In this document: positions 19,421-28,238 of the stretch, piece after piece
How positions within the stretch are numbered: the stretch's first letter is position 1
Layout: every line of letters starts with the position of its first letter
Assembly (NCBI RefSeq): GCF_937927635.1
Contig: NZ_CALBRW010000004.1
Coordinates: 1 to 64,000 of the forward strand
Direction of reading: 5' to 3'
DNA from: an uncultured Microbacterium sp.
Lineage (GTDB): Bacteria > Actinomycetota > Actinomycetes > Actinomycetales > Microbacteriaceae
DNA length: 64,000 nucleotides
Notes under the pieces: model-generated
Told to the model about the DNA's origin: nothing
What the model saw: only the letters and a program-made list of their open reading frames with translations
Databases searched by the model: none
Translations under genes and position numbers: made by a program

Positions 19421-19446
19421 ACCTTAAACCTCAACAAGAGGGTTAA
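19421..19446 (-). promoter_or_regulatory. ftsZ promoter with MerR-type inverted repeat (candidate FtsR site)
   Basis: On the plus strand TTAAACCTC (19424-19432) and GAGGGTTAA (19438-19446) form an inverted repeat with one mismatch and a five-base centre. A -10, TAAGGT (minus, 19426-19421), overlaps one arm, and any -35 must fall on or next to the other arm. An operator sitting in the spacer is the layout MerR-family activators use, and the MerR regulator FtsR is encoded in this window. Confidence 0.6.
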
Positions 19447-19547
19447 ACTGTTTCCCGGTATTGCGTTCTCGTCATCGACGGTAAGCGCAAGCCGCGCGCG
19501 TGCCCGCACCGACACGGCGTGTCGTCGCTATCTGGTGTCGCGCGCGG

Positions 19548-20477
19548 TCAGCGCACGACCGGGACGGTCGGCGCGGACACGTCGTAGGTGCGCCCGCCGG
19601 GTGCGCCCTTCATGAGTGCGACCAGCACGACCGCCTTCTGCGCCGACTCGTCGGCGCTCCCCCAGACGATGGTCCGGCCGTCCTGGAGGGTGAGCGTGAC
19701 GTCGTCGCCCGACGTCGCGCCGACCTGCTTCAGCTCGCCGCGCAGATCGGCGGGCAGCGAGCGGACCACGAGGCCCGCGCTGCGGAACGCCGCGCCGTCG
19801 GTGCCGCCGTCGATGCTCAGCACCGGCTGCCCGTCGGGCTTCTTCTCGGTGGTGGCCAGCACGACGCCGGCCGCATCGACGAGCGAGTATCCGGCATCCG
19901 AGGGGATCACGCCGACCGGCGTGCGCTCGACGATGCGCACCAGCAGCTCATGCGGAGGACGGGCCTCCAGCGCATACGACTCGATGATCGGGAACTGGGT
20001 CAGCGCGGACTTGACGGCGCTCTCGTCGATCAGCGCCAGCGGCGAGCCGATCTGCCCGCGCAGTGCCTGCTGCACCGCGGCGGCGTCCACCCCGCTCGCA
20101 CCGGCGACCGTGATCTTCTCCACCGCGAACAGCGGGCTGTACGCGGCGACGACGCTGCCGAGGATCAGTGCGAGGACGGCGCCGATCGAGCACCACCAGA
20201 CCAGCCTTCGACGACGCGAGCGCTGGGTGAATCGCCGGATCTCCGCCCGCAGCGCCCTGCGCCTGGCACGGGCCGCGCGCCACACGTCGCTGCTGCGCAC
20301 GGGGGAATCGACGCCGGCATCCGTCGAACGGGCGCCCTCTGATGGGGCCTCCACGGCTGCGTCCGTCTTCGCATCCGGCTCCACCTCGCTCGCCCGGGCA
20401 CGCCGTCCCGGCCGCGCCGCGTGCGCGACCTCAGCCGGTTCCTGCGCAGGAGCCGGGAGCGGAGCCGGACGACGCAT
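19548..20477 (-). CDS. ftsQ: Cell division protein FtsQ
   Basis: A 309-residue bitopic protein of the FtsQ-FtsB-FtsL complex. The first 110 residues are a long charged cytoplasmic tail, larger than in most bacteria. One transmembrane helix follows (about 124-146, LVWWCSIGAVLALILGSVVA), then the extracytoplasmic POTRA domain (FAVEKITVAGASGV) and the beta domain that binds FtsB. It is four bases from the murC stop and upstream of the ftsZ promoter, the normal dcw position. The weakly conserved sequence is typical of this family; the call rests on architecture and place. Confidence 0.94.
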   Translation of the reverse strand: MRRPAPLPAPAQEPAEVAHAARPGRRARASEVEPDAKTDAAVEAPSEGARSTDAGVDSPVRSSDVWRAARARRRALRAEIRRFTQRSRRRRLVWWCSIGAVLALILGSVVAAYSPLFAVEKITVAGASGVDAAAVQQALRGQIGSPLALIDESAVKSALTQFPIIESYALEARPPHELLVRIVERTPVGVIPSDAGYSLVDAAGVVLATTEKKPDGQPVLSIDGGTDGAAFRSAGLVVRSLPADLRGELKQVGATSGDDVTLTLQDGRTIVWGSADESAQKAVVLVALMKGAPGGRTYDVSAPTVPVVR

Positions 20478-20480
20478 GCC

Positions 20481-21881
20481 TCAGACCTCGGGCGTCTTCC
20501 GGAGCGAGTCCAGCACCTGCGGGATGATCTGGTAGACGTTGCCGCAGCCGAGCGTGACCACGACGTCGCCGTCGCGGGCGACCTGCGCGGTGTAGTCGGC
20601 GGCCTCCTGCCAGTCCGGCACGTAGTGCACATGCGAGGCGTCGGCGAAGGCGCCGCTGACCAGTTCGCCGGTCACGCCGGGCACCGGATCCTCGCGGGCG
20701 CCGTACACGTCGAGCATGACCGTGTGGTCGGCCAGCTCCTCGAGCACCTGGGCGAACTCGCGGTACATCTGCTGCGTGCGGGAGTAGGTGTGCGGCTGCT
20801 GGATGGCGATGACCCGTCCCGTGCCCGCGATGCCGCGCATGGCCTCCAGCGCCGCGCGCACCTCGGTGGGATGGTGCGAGTAGTCGTCGTACACCTGCAC
20901 CCCACGGGCCTCGCCGTGCAGTTCGAGGCGGCGCACGGTGCCGGCGAAGCCGCTGAGCGCCTGCACGGACTCGGACAGACCGTACCCCAGGGTCATCAGC
21001 ACAGCCACGGCGCCGGCGGCGTTGATCGCGTTGTGCGCGCCGGGCACCGCCAGCTGCATCCGCACGCTCTCGCCGTCGCGGGTGAGGGTCGCGGCGACCG
21101 GCCCGGTGGTGTCGATGTCGGTGATGCGCAGGTCGGAGCCCTCCGCGCGGCCGAAGGTGATCACGGTGTCGTGCGCGAGATCGGCGTGCACGCGCAGCGC
21201 GCCCGGGTCGTCGCTGGAGATGACGACGGCCTCGGAGGCCTCGTTCCCGAAGCGCACGAAGGCGTCGTAGAACGCGTCCTCGTCGGCGTAGAAGTCGAGG
21301 TGGTCGGGGTCGACATTGGTGATCAGCGCCACCGAGGTGCGATACAGCAGGAACGTGCCGTCGGACTCGTCGGCCTCGATGACGAACAGCTCGTCGGCCC
21401 CGGAGGAGCTGGACACGCCCAGCTGCTCGATGACGCCGCCGTTGACGAAGTTCGGGTCCGCGCCCAGCGCCTGCAGCGCGGTGACGACCATCCCGGTGGA
21501 GGTGGTCTTGCCGTGAGCGCCGGCGATCGACACCAGCCGGTGCGCTCCGATCAGCCAGTGCAGCGCCTGCGAGCGATGGATCACATGCAGCCCGCGCTCC
21601 TTGGCCGCCAGGAACTCGGGGTTCTCCGGCCAGATCGCACCGGTGTGCACGACGGTGTCGGCATCGCCCAGGTAGGCGGCGTCGTGCCCGACATGCACGG
21701 TGGCACCGGCGGCCGCCAGAGCGCGCAGGTTGGCGCTGTCAGCCCGGTCGGAGCCGGAGACGCGGATGCCGGCATCCAGGAACATTCTGGCCAATCCGCT
21801 CATCCCGGAGCCGCCGATGCCGATGAAGTGCGCCGCGGTGATGGTCTCGGGGATGGGGAGGGTGAGGTCGGGTCTGATCAT
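20481..21881 (-). CDS. murC: UDP-N-acetylmuramate-L-alanine ligase
   Basis: A 466-residue Mur ligase that adds L-Ala to UDP-MurNAc, the first peptide step of peptidoglycan precursor synthesis in the cytoplasm. Domain order is standard: UDP-binding Rossmann part (FIGIGGSGMSGLARM), ATP-binding centre with the P-loop GAHGKTTSTGM, DESDGTF, and the C-terminal ligase domain with YDDYSHHPTEVRA. It sits between murG (12 bases upstream) and ftsQ, as usual in Actinobacteria. Confidence 0.97.
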   Translation of the reverse strand: MIRPDLTLPIPETITAAHFIGIGGSGMSGLARMFLDAGIRVSGSDRADSANLRALAAAGATVHVGHDAAYLGDADTVVHTGAIWPENPEFLAAKERGLHVIHRSQALHWLIGAHRLVSIAGAHGKTTSTGMVVTALQALGADPNFVNGGVIEQLGVSSSSGADELFVIEADESDGTFLLYRTSVALITNVDPDHLDFYADEDAFYDAFVRFGNEASEAVVISSDDPGALRVHADLAHDTVITFGRAEGSDLRITDIDTTGPVAATLTRDGESVRMQLAVPGAHNAINAAGAVAVLMTLGYGLSESVQALSGFAGTVRRLELHGEARGVQVYDDYSHHPTEVRAALEAMRGIAGTGRVIAIQQPHTYSRTQQMYREFAQVLEELADHTVMLDVYGAREDPVPGVTGELVSGAFADASHVHYVPDWQEAADYTAQVARDGDVVVTLGCGNVYQIIPQVLDSLRKTPEV

Positions 21882-21893
21882 GTCGGAATCAGT

Positions 21894-22967
21894 CTACTTT
21901 TCCGCCAGCGCACGATCGATGAGGGCCACGACGTTCTCGGCGCCCGTGCGGGTGCCCACGCGGGCTGCGGCCTCGGTCATCCGGGCGATGCGCGCGCGAT
22001 CGTGCAGCAGCGGGATCACGCGCTCGCGCACGACGTCACCGCTGAACGTCTCGTCGTCCAGCAGCTCGGCGGCGCCCGCCTCGACGGCGGATGCCGCGTT
22101 GAGCCGCTGCTCGCCGTTGCCGACGGAGTACGGCACGTACAGCGCGGGCATCCCCAGTGCGCTGATCTCGCTGACCGTGGCGGAGCCGGAGCGCGACACG
22201 ACCAGGTCCGCCAGGGCGAACGCCAGGTCCATCCGGTCGACGTAGCGGCGCATCGCGTAGCCGGGCGACTGCGGGTCCGCCAGCTCGCTGCGCTCCCCCG
22301 TGACGTGCAGCAGCTGCCAGCCGGCATCCAGCACGTCCCGCCAGGAGTCCGCGAAGGCGCGGTTCAGGCGCACGGCGCCCAGCGAGCCGCCGAACACCAG
22401 CAGCACCGGACGGTCGGCGTCCAGTCCGAACGCCGCCGCGGCTTCGGCGCGGAGGTCCGCGCGGTCCAGGTCGACGATCTCGCGGCGCAGCGGCATCCCG
22501 ACCGTCTCACCCCGGCGCAACGGCGTGCCGTCGAAGGCCACGCCGACGGCGGCCGCGCGGCGCGCGCCCAGCACATTCGCGAGCCCCGGCCTGGCGTTGG
22601 CCTCGTGCACGACGTAGGGGATGCGCTCGCGGCGCGCGGCGATGTACGCGGGTGCCGACGCGTACCCGCCGAAGCCGACCACCACGTCCACACGACGCCG
22701 GCGGATGTGCTCGCGGACCTGGGCCACGGCACGGCGGAACCGCCAGGGGAACGCGAGCGCCGCGCGGTTCGGACGCCGTGGGAAGGGCACCTTGTCGACG
22801 ATGAGCAGCTCGTAGCCTCGGGCGGGCACGAGCCTGTGCTCCAGGCCCTCCTTCGTGCCCAGCACGAGCACGGAGTCGCCTGAGCGCTCGCGCAGCAGAT
22901 CGGCGACGGCGAGCAGCGGATTGACATGGCCGGCGGTGCCACCGCCGGCCAGGAGGTACGTGGTCAC
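21894..22967 (-). CDS. murG: UDP-GlcNAc:undecaprenyl-PP-MurNAc-pentapeptide transferase
   Basis: This 357-residue GT-B glycosyltransferase adds GlcNAc to lipid I to make lipid II at the inner face of the membrane. The glycine-rich acceptor loop is GGGTAGHVNPLLAVA, the second G-loop is VFGGSLGAVRLN, and the donor site is VSRSGSATVSEISALG with the following YVPYSVGNGEQ segment. The GTG start overlaps the ftsW stop (GTGA), giving strict coupling with the flippase-polymerase partner. Length is typical. Confidence 0.97.
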   Translation of the reverse strand: MTTYLLAGGGTAGHVNPLLAVADLLRERSGDSVLVLGTKEGLEHRLVPARGYELLIVDKVPFPRRPNRAALAFPWRFRRAVAQVREHIRRRRVDVVVGFGGYASAPAYIAARRERIPYVVHEANARPGLANVLGARRAAAVGVAFDGTPLRRGETVGMPLRREIVDLDRADLRAEAAAAFGLDADRPVLLVFGGSLGAVRLNRAFADSWRDVLDAGWQLLHVTGERSELADPQSPGYAMRRYVDRMDLAFALADLVVSRSGSATVSEISALGMPALYVPYSVGNGEQRLNAASAVEAGAAELLDDETFSGDVVRERVIPLLHDRARIARMTEAAARVGTRTGAENVVALIDRALAEK

Positions 22968-24178
22968 CTGGTGACCTTACCCGTTCGGGCTGCAGGGACG
23001 CCCTTGCGCGTGGCGGGGATCGTGCGCGCGAACGCCAGCAGCACGCCGCACGCCATCATCGCCGACAGCAGCGAGGTGCCGCCCTGCGACATGAACGGCA
23101 GCGGGACGCCCATCACCGGGAAGATGCGCAGGACCACGCCGATGTTGAACAGCGCCTGCCCGATGATCCACACCACGATGCCGCCGGCGGCGATGCGGAT
23201 GAACGGGTCGTCGGTCTTGCGGATCACGTGGAAGACGCCCACCGCGAAGACCGCGAACAGCACGAGCACCAGCAGGCAGCCCAGCAGCCCGAGCTCCTCG
23301 CCGATGATGGCGAAGATGAAGTCGTTGGAGGCGGCGGGGAGCCAGTACTTCTCCTGCGAGTTGCCGAGCCCCACGCCGAAGATCCCGCCGTTGGCCATTC
23401 CCCACATGCCGTGCACAGCCTGGTAGCAGCCGTTGGACGGGTCGCACGCGGCCGGGTTGAAGGCGGACAGGATGCGGCTCATCCGGTTCTTGCTGGTGAA
23501 TGCGAAGCCCGCCACGAGGACCACGCCCAGCAGCAGCGGAAGGATGAACATCCGCAGCTTGGCGCCCGAGAAGAACAGGCATCCCATCACGACCATCACC
23601 AGCACCATCACGGTGCCCAGGTCGTCGCCGGCGATCACCGTGCCGATGGCGAGCCCCGCGACCGGCACGACGGGGATGAACACCTGGTGCCAGGTGCCGA
23701 GCTTGGCCTGCTTGCGCATGAGCACGAACGCGATCCACAGCGCCAGGGCGAGCTTGAGGAACTCGGAGGGCTGCAGCTGCACGCCGCCGATCCTCACCCA
23801 GTTCGTGTTGCCGTACGAGGACACGCTCAGCGCCGGGATGAACACCAGCAGCTGGAACGCGATGGCACCCAGCAGCACCGGCCAGGCCATCCTCTGGAAG
23901 AACCGCACCGGCAGCCTGCTGATCACGTACATCAGCGGAATGCCGATGACCGCGAACGTCCCCTGCCGCAGTGCCGCATCCAGCGGCCCCTTCGGGTTCG
24001 CGCTGGTCGCGGAGAGCACCATCACCACGCCGAAGATGGTCAGCAGAACCGCCGTGGACGCGATCATCACGAACTCGGTCGACGGCACCGTGAACAGGCG
24101 CCCCAACGAGACGCGCGCGGCGAGTCCGCCGCCCGAGGCGGCGCTGTCAGTGCGTGGCGGGCGAGCCGTCTGGGTCAT
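22964..24178 (-). CDS. ftsW: FtsW, septal peptidoglycan polymerase of the SEDS family
   Basis: A 404-residue membrane protein with ten predicted helices that polymerises lipid II at the septum together with FtsI. SEDS landmarks are visible: GNTNWVRIGGVQLQPSEF, the catalytic-Asp region VIAGDDLGTVMV, and the C-terminal PLPFMSQGGTSLLSAM. The ATG at 24178 has GGGGGAG five bases upstream and lies inside the end of murD, a 32-base overlap. A longer frame upstream is not used. FtsW rather than RodA follows from the dcw location. Confidence 0.96.
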   Translation of the reverse strand: MTQTARPPRTDSAASGGGLAARVSLGRLFTVPSTEFVMIASTAVLLTIFGVVMVLSATSANPKGPLDAALRQGTFAVIGIPLMYVISRLPVRFFQRMAWPVLLGAIAFQLLVFIPALSVSSYGNTNWVRIGGVQLQPSEFLKLALALWIAFVLMRKQAKLGTWHQVFIPVVPVAGLAIGTVIAGDDLGTVMVLVMVVMGCLFFSGAKLRMFILPLLLGVVLVAGFAFTSKNRMSRILSAFNPAACDPSNGCYQAVHGMWGMANGGIFGVGLGNSQEKYWLPAASNDFIFAIIGEELGLLGCLLVLVLFAVFAVGVFHVIRKTDDPFIRIAAGGIVVWIIGQALFNIGVVLRIFPVMGVPLPFMSQGGTSLLSAMMACGVLLAFARTIPATRKGVPAARTGKVTR

Positions 24179-25685
24179 CAGCGCTCCCCCGTTCGATCCA
24201 TGCGCGCACCGCCGCGGCGAAGCGCTCTCCCCGGTCCGCGTAGCTGCGGAACTGGTCGAAGGATGCCGCGGCGGGGGCCAGCAGAACCGTGCCCTCGCCA
24301 TCGATCATCCCTGCGGCGAGCTCCACCACGCGATCCATGACCTCTCCAGTGTCGGCGGGGACGACCTCGGCGACCGGCACGTGCGGCGCGTGTCGCCGGA
24401 ATGCCGAGAGCACCGGCTCGCGATCCGCACCGATCACCACGGCGGCGCTCGCGGTGGAGCCGGCGTGCTCGACCAGGTCGCCGAGGGCGACGCCCTTCAG
24501 ATCGCCGCCGACGATCCAGACCGCGCCGGGGTACGCCCGCAGCGACGAGGCGGCGGCGTGCGGGTTGGTCGCCTTGGAGTCGTCCACCCAGCGGATGCCG
24601 CGGTGCTCCGCCACGATCTGGATGCGGTGCGCGTCCATCGTGAAGGTCTGCAGCGCGTCGTGGATGTCGGCGGGTGAGGTGCCCAATGAGCGTGCCAGCG
24701 CGGAGGCCGCCAGGATGTTCTGCACGATGTGGGGGGCCGACAGGCCGACGGAGGCCAGCTCGGCGACGGTGGTCAGCTCCAGCGCGCTGTGCCGGCGGTC
24801 GTCGTGGAACGCGCGGTCGACGAGGATGCCGTCGACCACGCCCACGTCGCTGGGTCCTGGCGTGCCGAGGTCGAAGCCGATGGCGCGCGCGCCCTCGATG
24901 ACGTCGGCCTCCTCGACCATGCGCAGCGTGGCCTCGTCGGACTTGTTGTACACGCAGGCGACCCTGGTGTTGCGGTACACGAACGCCTTGGCGGCCCGGT
25001 AGGCCTCGGCGCTGCCGTGCCAGACCAGGTGATCGTCGGCGAGGTTCAGGCAGCTGGCGGCGTGCGGGACGAGCTGCCCCGCCGGCGCGGACCGCCCCAG
25101 GTACCAGAGCTGGTGGCTGGAGAGCTCGACGACCAGGACGTCGAACCCGCCGGGGTCGCGGACGGCGTCCAGCACGGGGATGCCGATGTTGCCGCACGGC
25201 GCCGCGCGCAGCCCGCCGGCGGTGAGGAACGACGCGGTCAGCTCGGTTGTGGTGGTCTTGCCGTTCGTGCCGGTGATCAGCACCCATTCGGCGGGCGTGC
25301 CGTCGGCGCGCACGACCTTGTCTCGCACGCGCCAGGCCAGCTCCACATCGCCCCAGAGCGCGATGCCCTGCTGGATCGTCCACTCGATCAGCGGATGCGT
25401 GGGGGGGAAGCCCGGCGAGGCGATGACCACCTCGGGCGCGAACTCGCGGAGCGCATCGGGCACCTCCGCCAGCGAGCCCAGCTCGAGGCGCGCGCCGATG
25501 ACGGGGATCAGCCGCGCGTACTCCTCCTTCGCGCTCTCGGAGAGCACGAGCACTTCGGCGCCCAGTTCGGTGAGCGTGTCCGCGGTCGAGAAGCCGGTCA
25601 CGGACAGACCCAGCACGGCGACGCGCAGGCCCTTCCAGTCCGCGTGCCAGCTGGTGAGCGCGTCGAGTCGTTCAGTGATCTCCAT
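24147..25685 (-). CDS. murD: UDP-N-acetylmuramoylalanine-D-glutamate ligase
   Basis: A 512-residue Mur ligase that adds D-Glu to UDP-MurNAc-L-Ala. The N-terminal Rossmann domain is LRVAVLGLSVTGFSTAD, the ATP site is GTNGKTTTTEL, and VDDSKATNPHAAASSL is the family signature of the C-terminal part. It ends inside ftsW. In organisms with B-type peptidoglycan the D-Glu added here later carries the cross-link, so this step is central to wall architecture; whether this organism has that type is inference from the family only. Confidence 0.97.
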   Translation of the reverse strand: MEITERLDALTSWHADWKGLRVAVLGLSVTGFSTADTLTELGAEVLVLSESAKEEYARLIPVIGARLELGSLAEVPDALREFAPEVVIASPGFPPTHPLIEWTIQQGIALWGDVELAWRVRDKVVRADGTPAEWVLITGTNGKTTTTELTASFLTAGGLRAAPCGNIGIPVLDAVRDPGGFDVLVVELSSHQLWYLGRSAPAGQLVPHAASCLNLADDHLVWHGSAEAYRAAKAFVYRNTRVACVYNKSDEATLRMVEEADVIEGARAIGFDLGTPGPSDVGVVDGILVDRAFHDDRRHSALELTTVAELASVGLSAPHIVQNILAASALARSLGTSPADIHDALQTFTMDAHRIQIVAEHRGIRWVDDSKATNPHAAASSLRAYPGAVWIVGGDLKGVALGDLVEHAGSTASAAVVIGADREPVLSAFRRHAPHVPVAEVVPADTGEVMDRVVELAAGMIDGEGTVLLAPAAASFDQFRSYADRGERFAAAVRAWIERGSADDPDGSPATH

Positions 25686-25688
25686 GGC

Positions 25689-26798
25689 TCAGCCCGCCGT
25701 CGCCTGAGCGAACCAGTCGACGTAGAACAGCCCGACAGCGGATGCGGCCAGCAGCCCCGCGATGATCCACAGCCGCACGACGATCGTGACCTCGGCCCAG
25801 CCGCGCATCTCCAGGTGGTGGTGGAAGGGGCTCATCAGGAACAGCCGCTTGCCCCCGGTGATCTTGAAGTACGCCCGCTGAAGGATGACGGAGCCGGAGG
25901 ACAGCACGAAGATGCCGGCGATGATCAGCAGCAGCAGCTCGGTGCGGGTCAGCACGGCCAGCGCCGTGATCACGCCGCCGATGGCCATCGAGCCGACATC
26001 GCCCATGAACACCTTGGCCTTGGGCGCGTTCCACCACAGGAAGCCGATCAGTCCGCCGACGAACGCCGCGGCGACGATCGCGAGGTTGAGGGGTTCGCGC
26101 ACCTCGTAGCAGCCGACGGCGTGGGCGCCCTCGCCCACGCAGAGCTGCTTGAACTGCCAGAACGCGATGAGCCCGTAGGAGCCCACCACGAAGATGCCGG
26201 AGCCCGCGGCCAGCCCGTCCAGGCCGTCGGTGAGGTTGACGCTGTTGGAGGTCGCCACGCCGATCACGGCGATCCAGACGAGGTACAGGATCCAGCCCAG
26301 CACGGCGCCGAAGGCGAACAGGTTCAGCCAGGAGATGTCGCGGAACAGCGAGACGGAGCCGCTGGCCGGGAACTGGCCGAACTCGTTGGGGAAGTTCAGT
26401 CCGACGATCGCGAACGGCACCAGCACGAGCAGTTGCCCGACGATCTTGCGCCAGCCGGACAGGCCCAGGCTGCGCTGGCTGCGCACCTTCATGTAGTCGT
26501 CGATGAAGCCCACCGCGCCGAAGCCCACCATCAGCCACAGCACGAGGATGGCCGAGAGCCCGGGCGTCATGCCGCCGAAGAACGTGCCGGCGAAGTAGCC
26601 GACGATCGTGCCGAGGATGAAGATCACCCCGCCCATGGTGGGCGTGCCGCGCTTGGCCGCGTGACTGGGGTTGGCGATGTTCTCGGGCGTGCGGATCACC
26701 TGGCCCCAGCCGATGCGCCGGAAGCCCTTCAGGAACACCGGGGTCAGGAAGAGCGAGAAGGCGAGCGATATCGCGGTCGCCATAAGAAGGGACCTCAC
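25689..26798 (-). CDS. mraY: Phospho-MurNAc-pentapeptide transferase (lipid I synthase)
   Basis: This 369-residue integral membrane enzyme transfers phospho-MurNAc-pentapeptide to undecaprenyl phosphate. It has ten transmembrane helices and the family motifs GTPTMGGVIF, the catalytic Asp regions GFIDDYMKV and VNLTDGLDGLA, and MSPFHHHLEMRGW. The GTG start overlaps the murF stop as GTGA; an ATG five codons later is an alternative. It is three bases from murD. Confidence 0.97.
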   Translation of the reverse strand: MRSLLMATAISLAFSLFLTPVFLKGFRRIGWGQVIRTPENIANPSHAAKRGTPTMGGVIFILGTIVGYFAGTFFGGMTPGLSAILVLWLMVGFGAVGFIDDYMKVRSQRSLGLSGWRKIVGQLLVLVPFAIVGLNFPNEFGQFPASGSVSLFRDISWLNLFAFGAVLGWILYLVWIAVIGVATSNSVNLTDGLDGLAAGSGIFVVGSYGLIAFWQFKQLCVGEGAHAVGCYEVREPLNLAIVAAAFVGGLIGFLWWNAPKAKVFMGDVGSMAIGGVITALAVLTRTELLLLIIAGIFVLSSGSVILQRAYFKITGGKRLFLMSPFHHHLEMRGWAEVTIVVRLWIIAGLLAASAVGLFYVDWFAQATAG

Positions 26799-28207
26799 GA
26801 GAACAATTCTCCCAGACGATCGCCGAGATGCCGGAGCCCGACGGAGTTCGACGACTTCACGAGCACGCGGTCGCCGTCGCGCAGCTCGCCGCGCAGGTAC
26901 TCGAAGGCGGCATCCTGATCGAGGATGTGCACGGCCTCACTGTCCCACGAGCCCTCGCCGACGACGGCCAGGTACAGCCTGCGGGCCTCGGCCCCCACGA
27001 CGACGATGCGCTGGATGTTCAGGCGCACGGCCAGCAGCCCGATCTTGTCGTGCTCCTCGCCCGAGGCCTCCCCCAGCTCGCTCATCGCGCCGAGCACCGC
27101 GACGGTGCGCTCCCCCGGGCCCGTGATCTGCGCGAGCGTGCGCAGGGCGGCGGCCATGGAGTCGGGACTGGCGTTGTACGCGTCGTTGATGATGCGCACG
27201 TGCTCGTTGCCCATCGGCTGCATGCGCCAGCGCTCGGCGACCTGGACGGTCTCGAGCCTCGCGATCGATGAGGCGACGGGCACCCCCAGCACGCTCGCCG
27301 CGGAGATGGCCGCCAGCGCATTGGAGACGTGGTGCGCCCCCAGCACCTGCAGATGCAGCGGGAGCCGCTCCGTCCCGTGCACGATGGTGCTCGTGGTGCC
27401 GGAGGCCGACACGACGAGATCTTCGGCGCGTACATCGGCGATGGGCGACTGGCCGAAGCCCACCACTCTCAGTCCCCGCTCCGCGGCCAGCTCTCGCATG
27501 GCCCACACCCGCGGGTCGTCGGTGTTCAGCACCGCTGCACCGCCGGCCCGCGCGACCTGCACGAGCTCGGACTTCGCCTTGGCCGTGGCCTCGATTCCGC
27601 CGAACCCGCCGGCGTGCGCCATGCCCACCATCAGCACGACGGCCACATCCGGCTCGACGAGTCCGGCGAGGCGGGCGATGCTGCCGGGCCCCGCGGCGCC
27701 GAACTCGCTGACGAGATAGCGGGTGGAGTCTGTCACGCGCAGCATGGTCAGCGGGGCGCCGACCTCGTTGTTGTAGGAACGGACGGGCGCGACGGTCTCG
27801 CCCTCGTCCTGCAGGATGCGCGCCAGCATGTTCTTCGTGGTGGTCTTGCCGTTGGAGCCGGTGATCCCGACGATCCTCAGCTCTCCGGCATCCCGCACGC
27901 GTGCGACCACCGCACGGGCGAGGTCGGCGAGAGCCTGCACGGCATCCGCGACGACGATCTGGGACACGGCTGCATCGACGACGTGCTCGACGATCGCCAG
28001 GGTCGCGCCGTTCGCGACGGCCGCGTCGACGAACAGATGCCCATCGGTGGTCTCGCCGGGCTTCGCCACGAAGATCGACCCGTCCGTCATCTCCCGGGAA
28101 TCCGTGTCCACCGATCCCGAGACCACGGTCTGCGGCGAATCCGCGCCTGCGAGGTGCAGTTCACCACCGAGGATCTCGGCGACCTGTGCGAGCGACAGCG
28201 CGATCAT
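26795..28207 (-). CDS. murF: UDP-MurNAc-tripeptide:D-Ala-D-Ala ligase
   Basis: A 470-residue Mur ligase that adds the D-Ala-D-Ala dipeptide and completes the cytoplasmic precursor. The N-terminal UDP domain (residues about 1-105), the P-loop ITGSNGKTTTKNMLARIL and the C-terminal DAYNASPDSMAAALRTL signature are in order. The gene directly upstream is ftsI; the murE that normally sits between them is absent, and nothing in this protein looks like a MurE-MurF fusion. Confidence 0.97.
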   Translation of the reverse strand: MIALSLAQVAEILGGELHLAGADSPQTVVSGSVDTDSREMTDGSIFVAKPGETTDGHLFVDAAVANGATLAIVEHVVDAAVSQIVVADAVQALADLARAVVARVRDAGELRIVGITGSNGKTTTKNMLARILQDEGETVAPVRSYNNEVGAPLTMLRVTDSTRYLVSEFGAAGPGSIARLAGLVEPDVAVVLMVGMAHAGGFGGIEATAKAKSELVQVARAGGAAVLNTDDPRVWAMRELAAERGLRVVGFGQSPIADVRAEDLVVSASGTTSTIVHGTERLPLHLQVLGAHHVSNALAAISAASVLGVPVASSIARLETVQVAERWRMQPMGNEHVRIINDAYNASPDSMAAALRTLAQITGPGERTVAVLGAMSELGEASGEEHDKIGLLAVRLNIQRIVVVGAEARRLYLAVVGEGSWDSEAVHILDQDAAFEYLRGELRDGDRVLVKSSNSVGLRHLGDRLGELFS

Positions 28208-28238
28208 AGATCTTTCTTCCTGCGCGGCCAGCGGCCGG

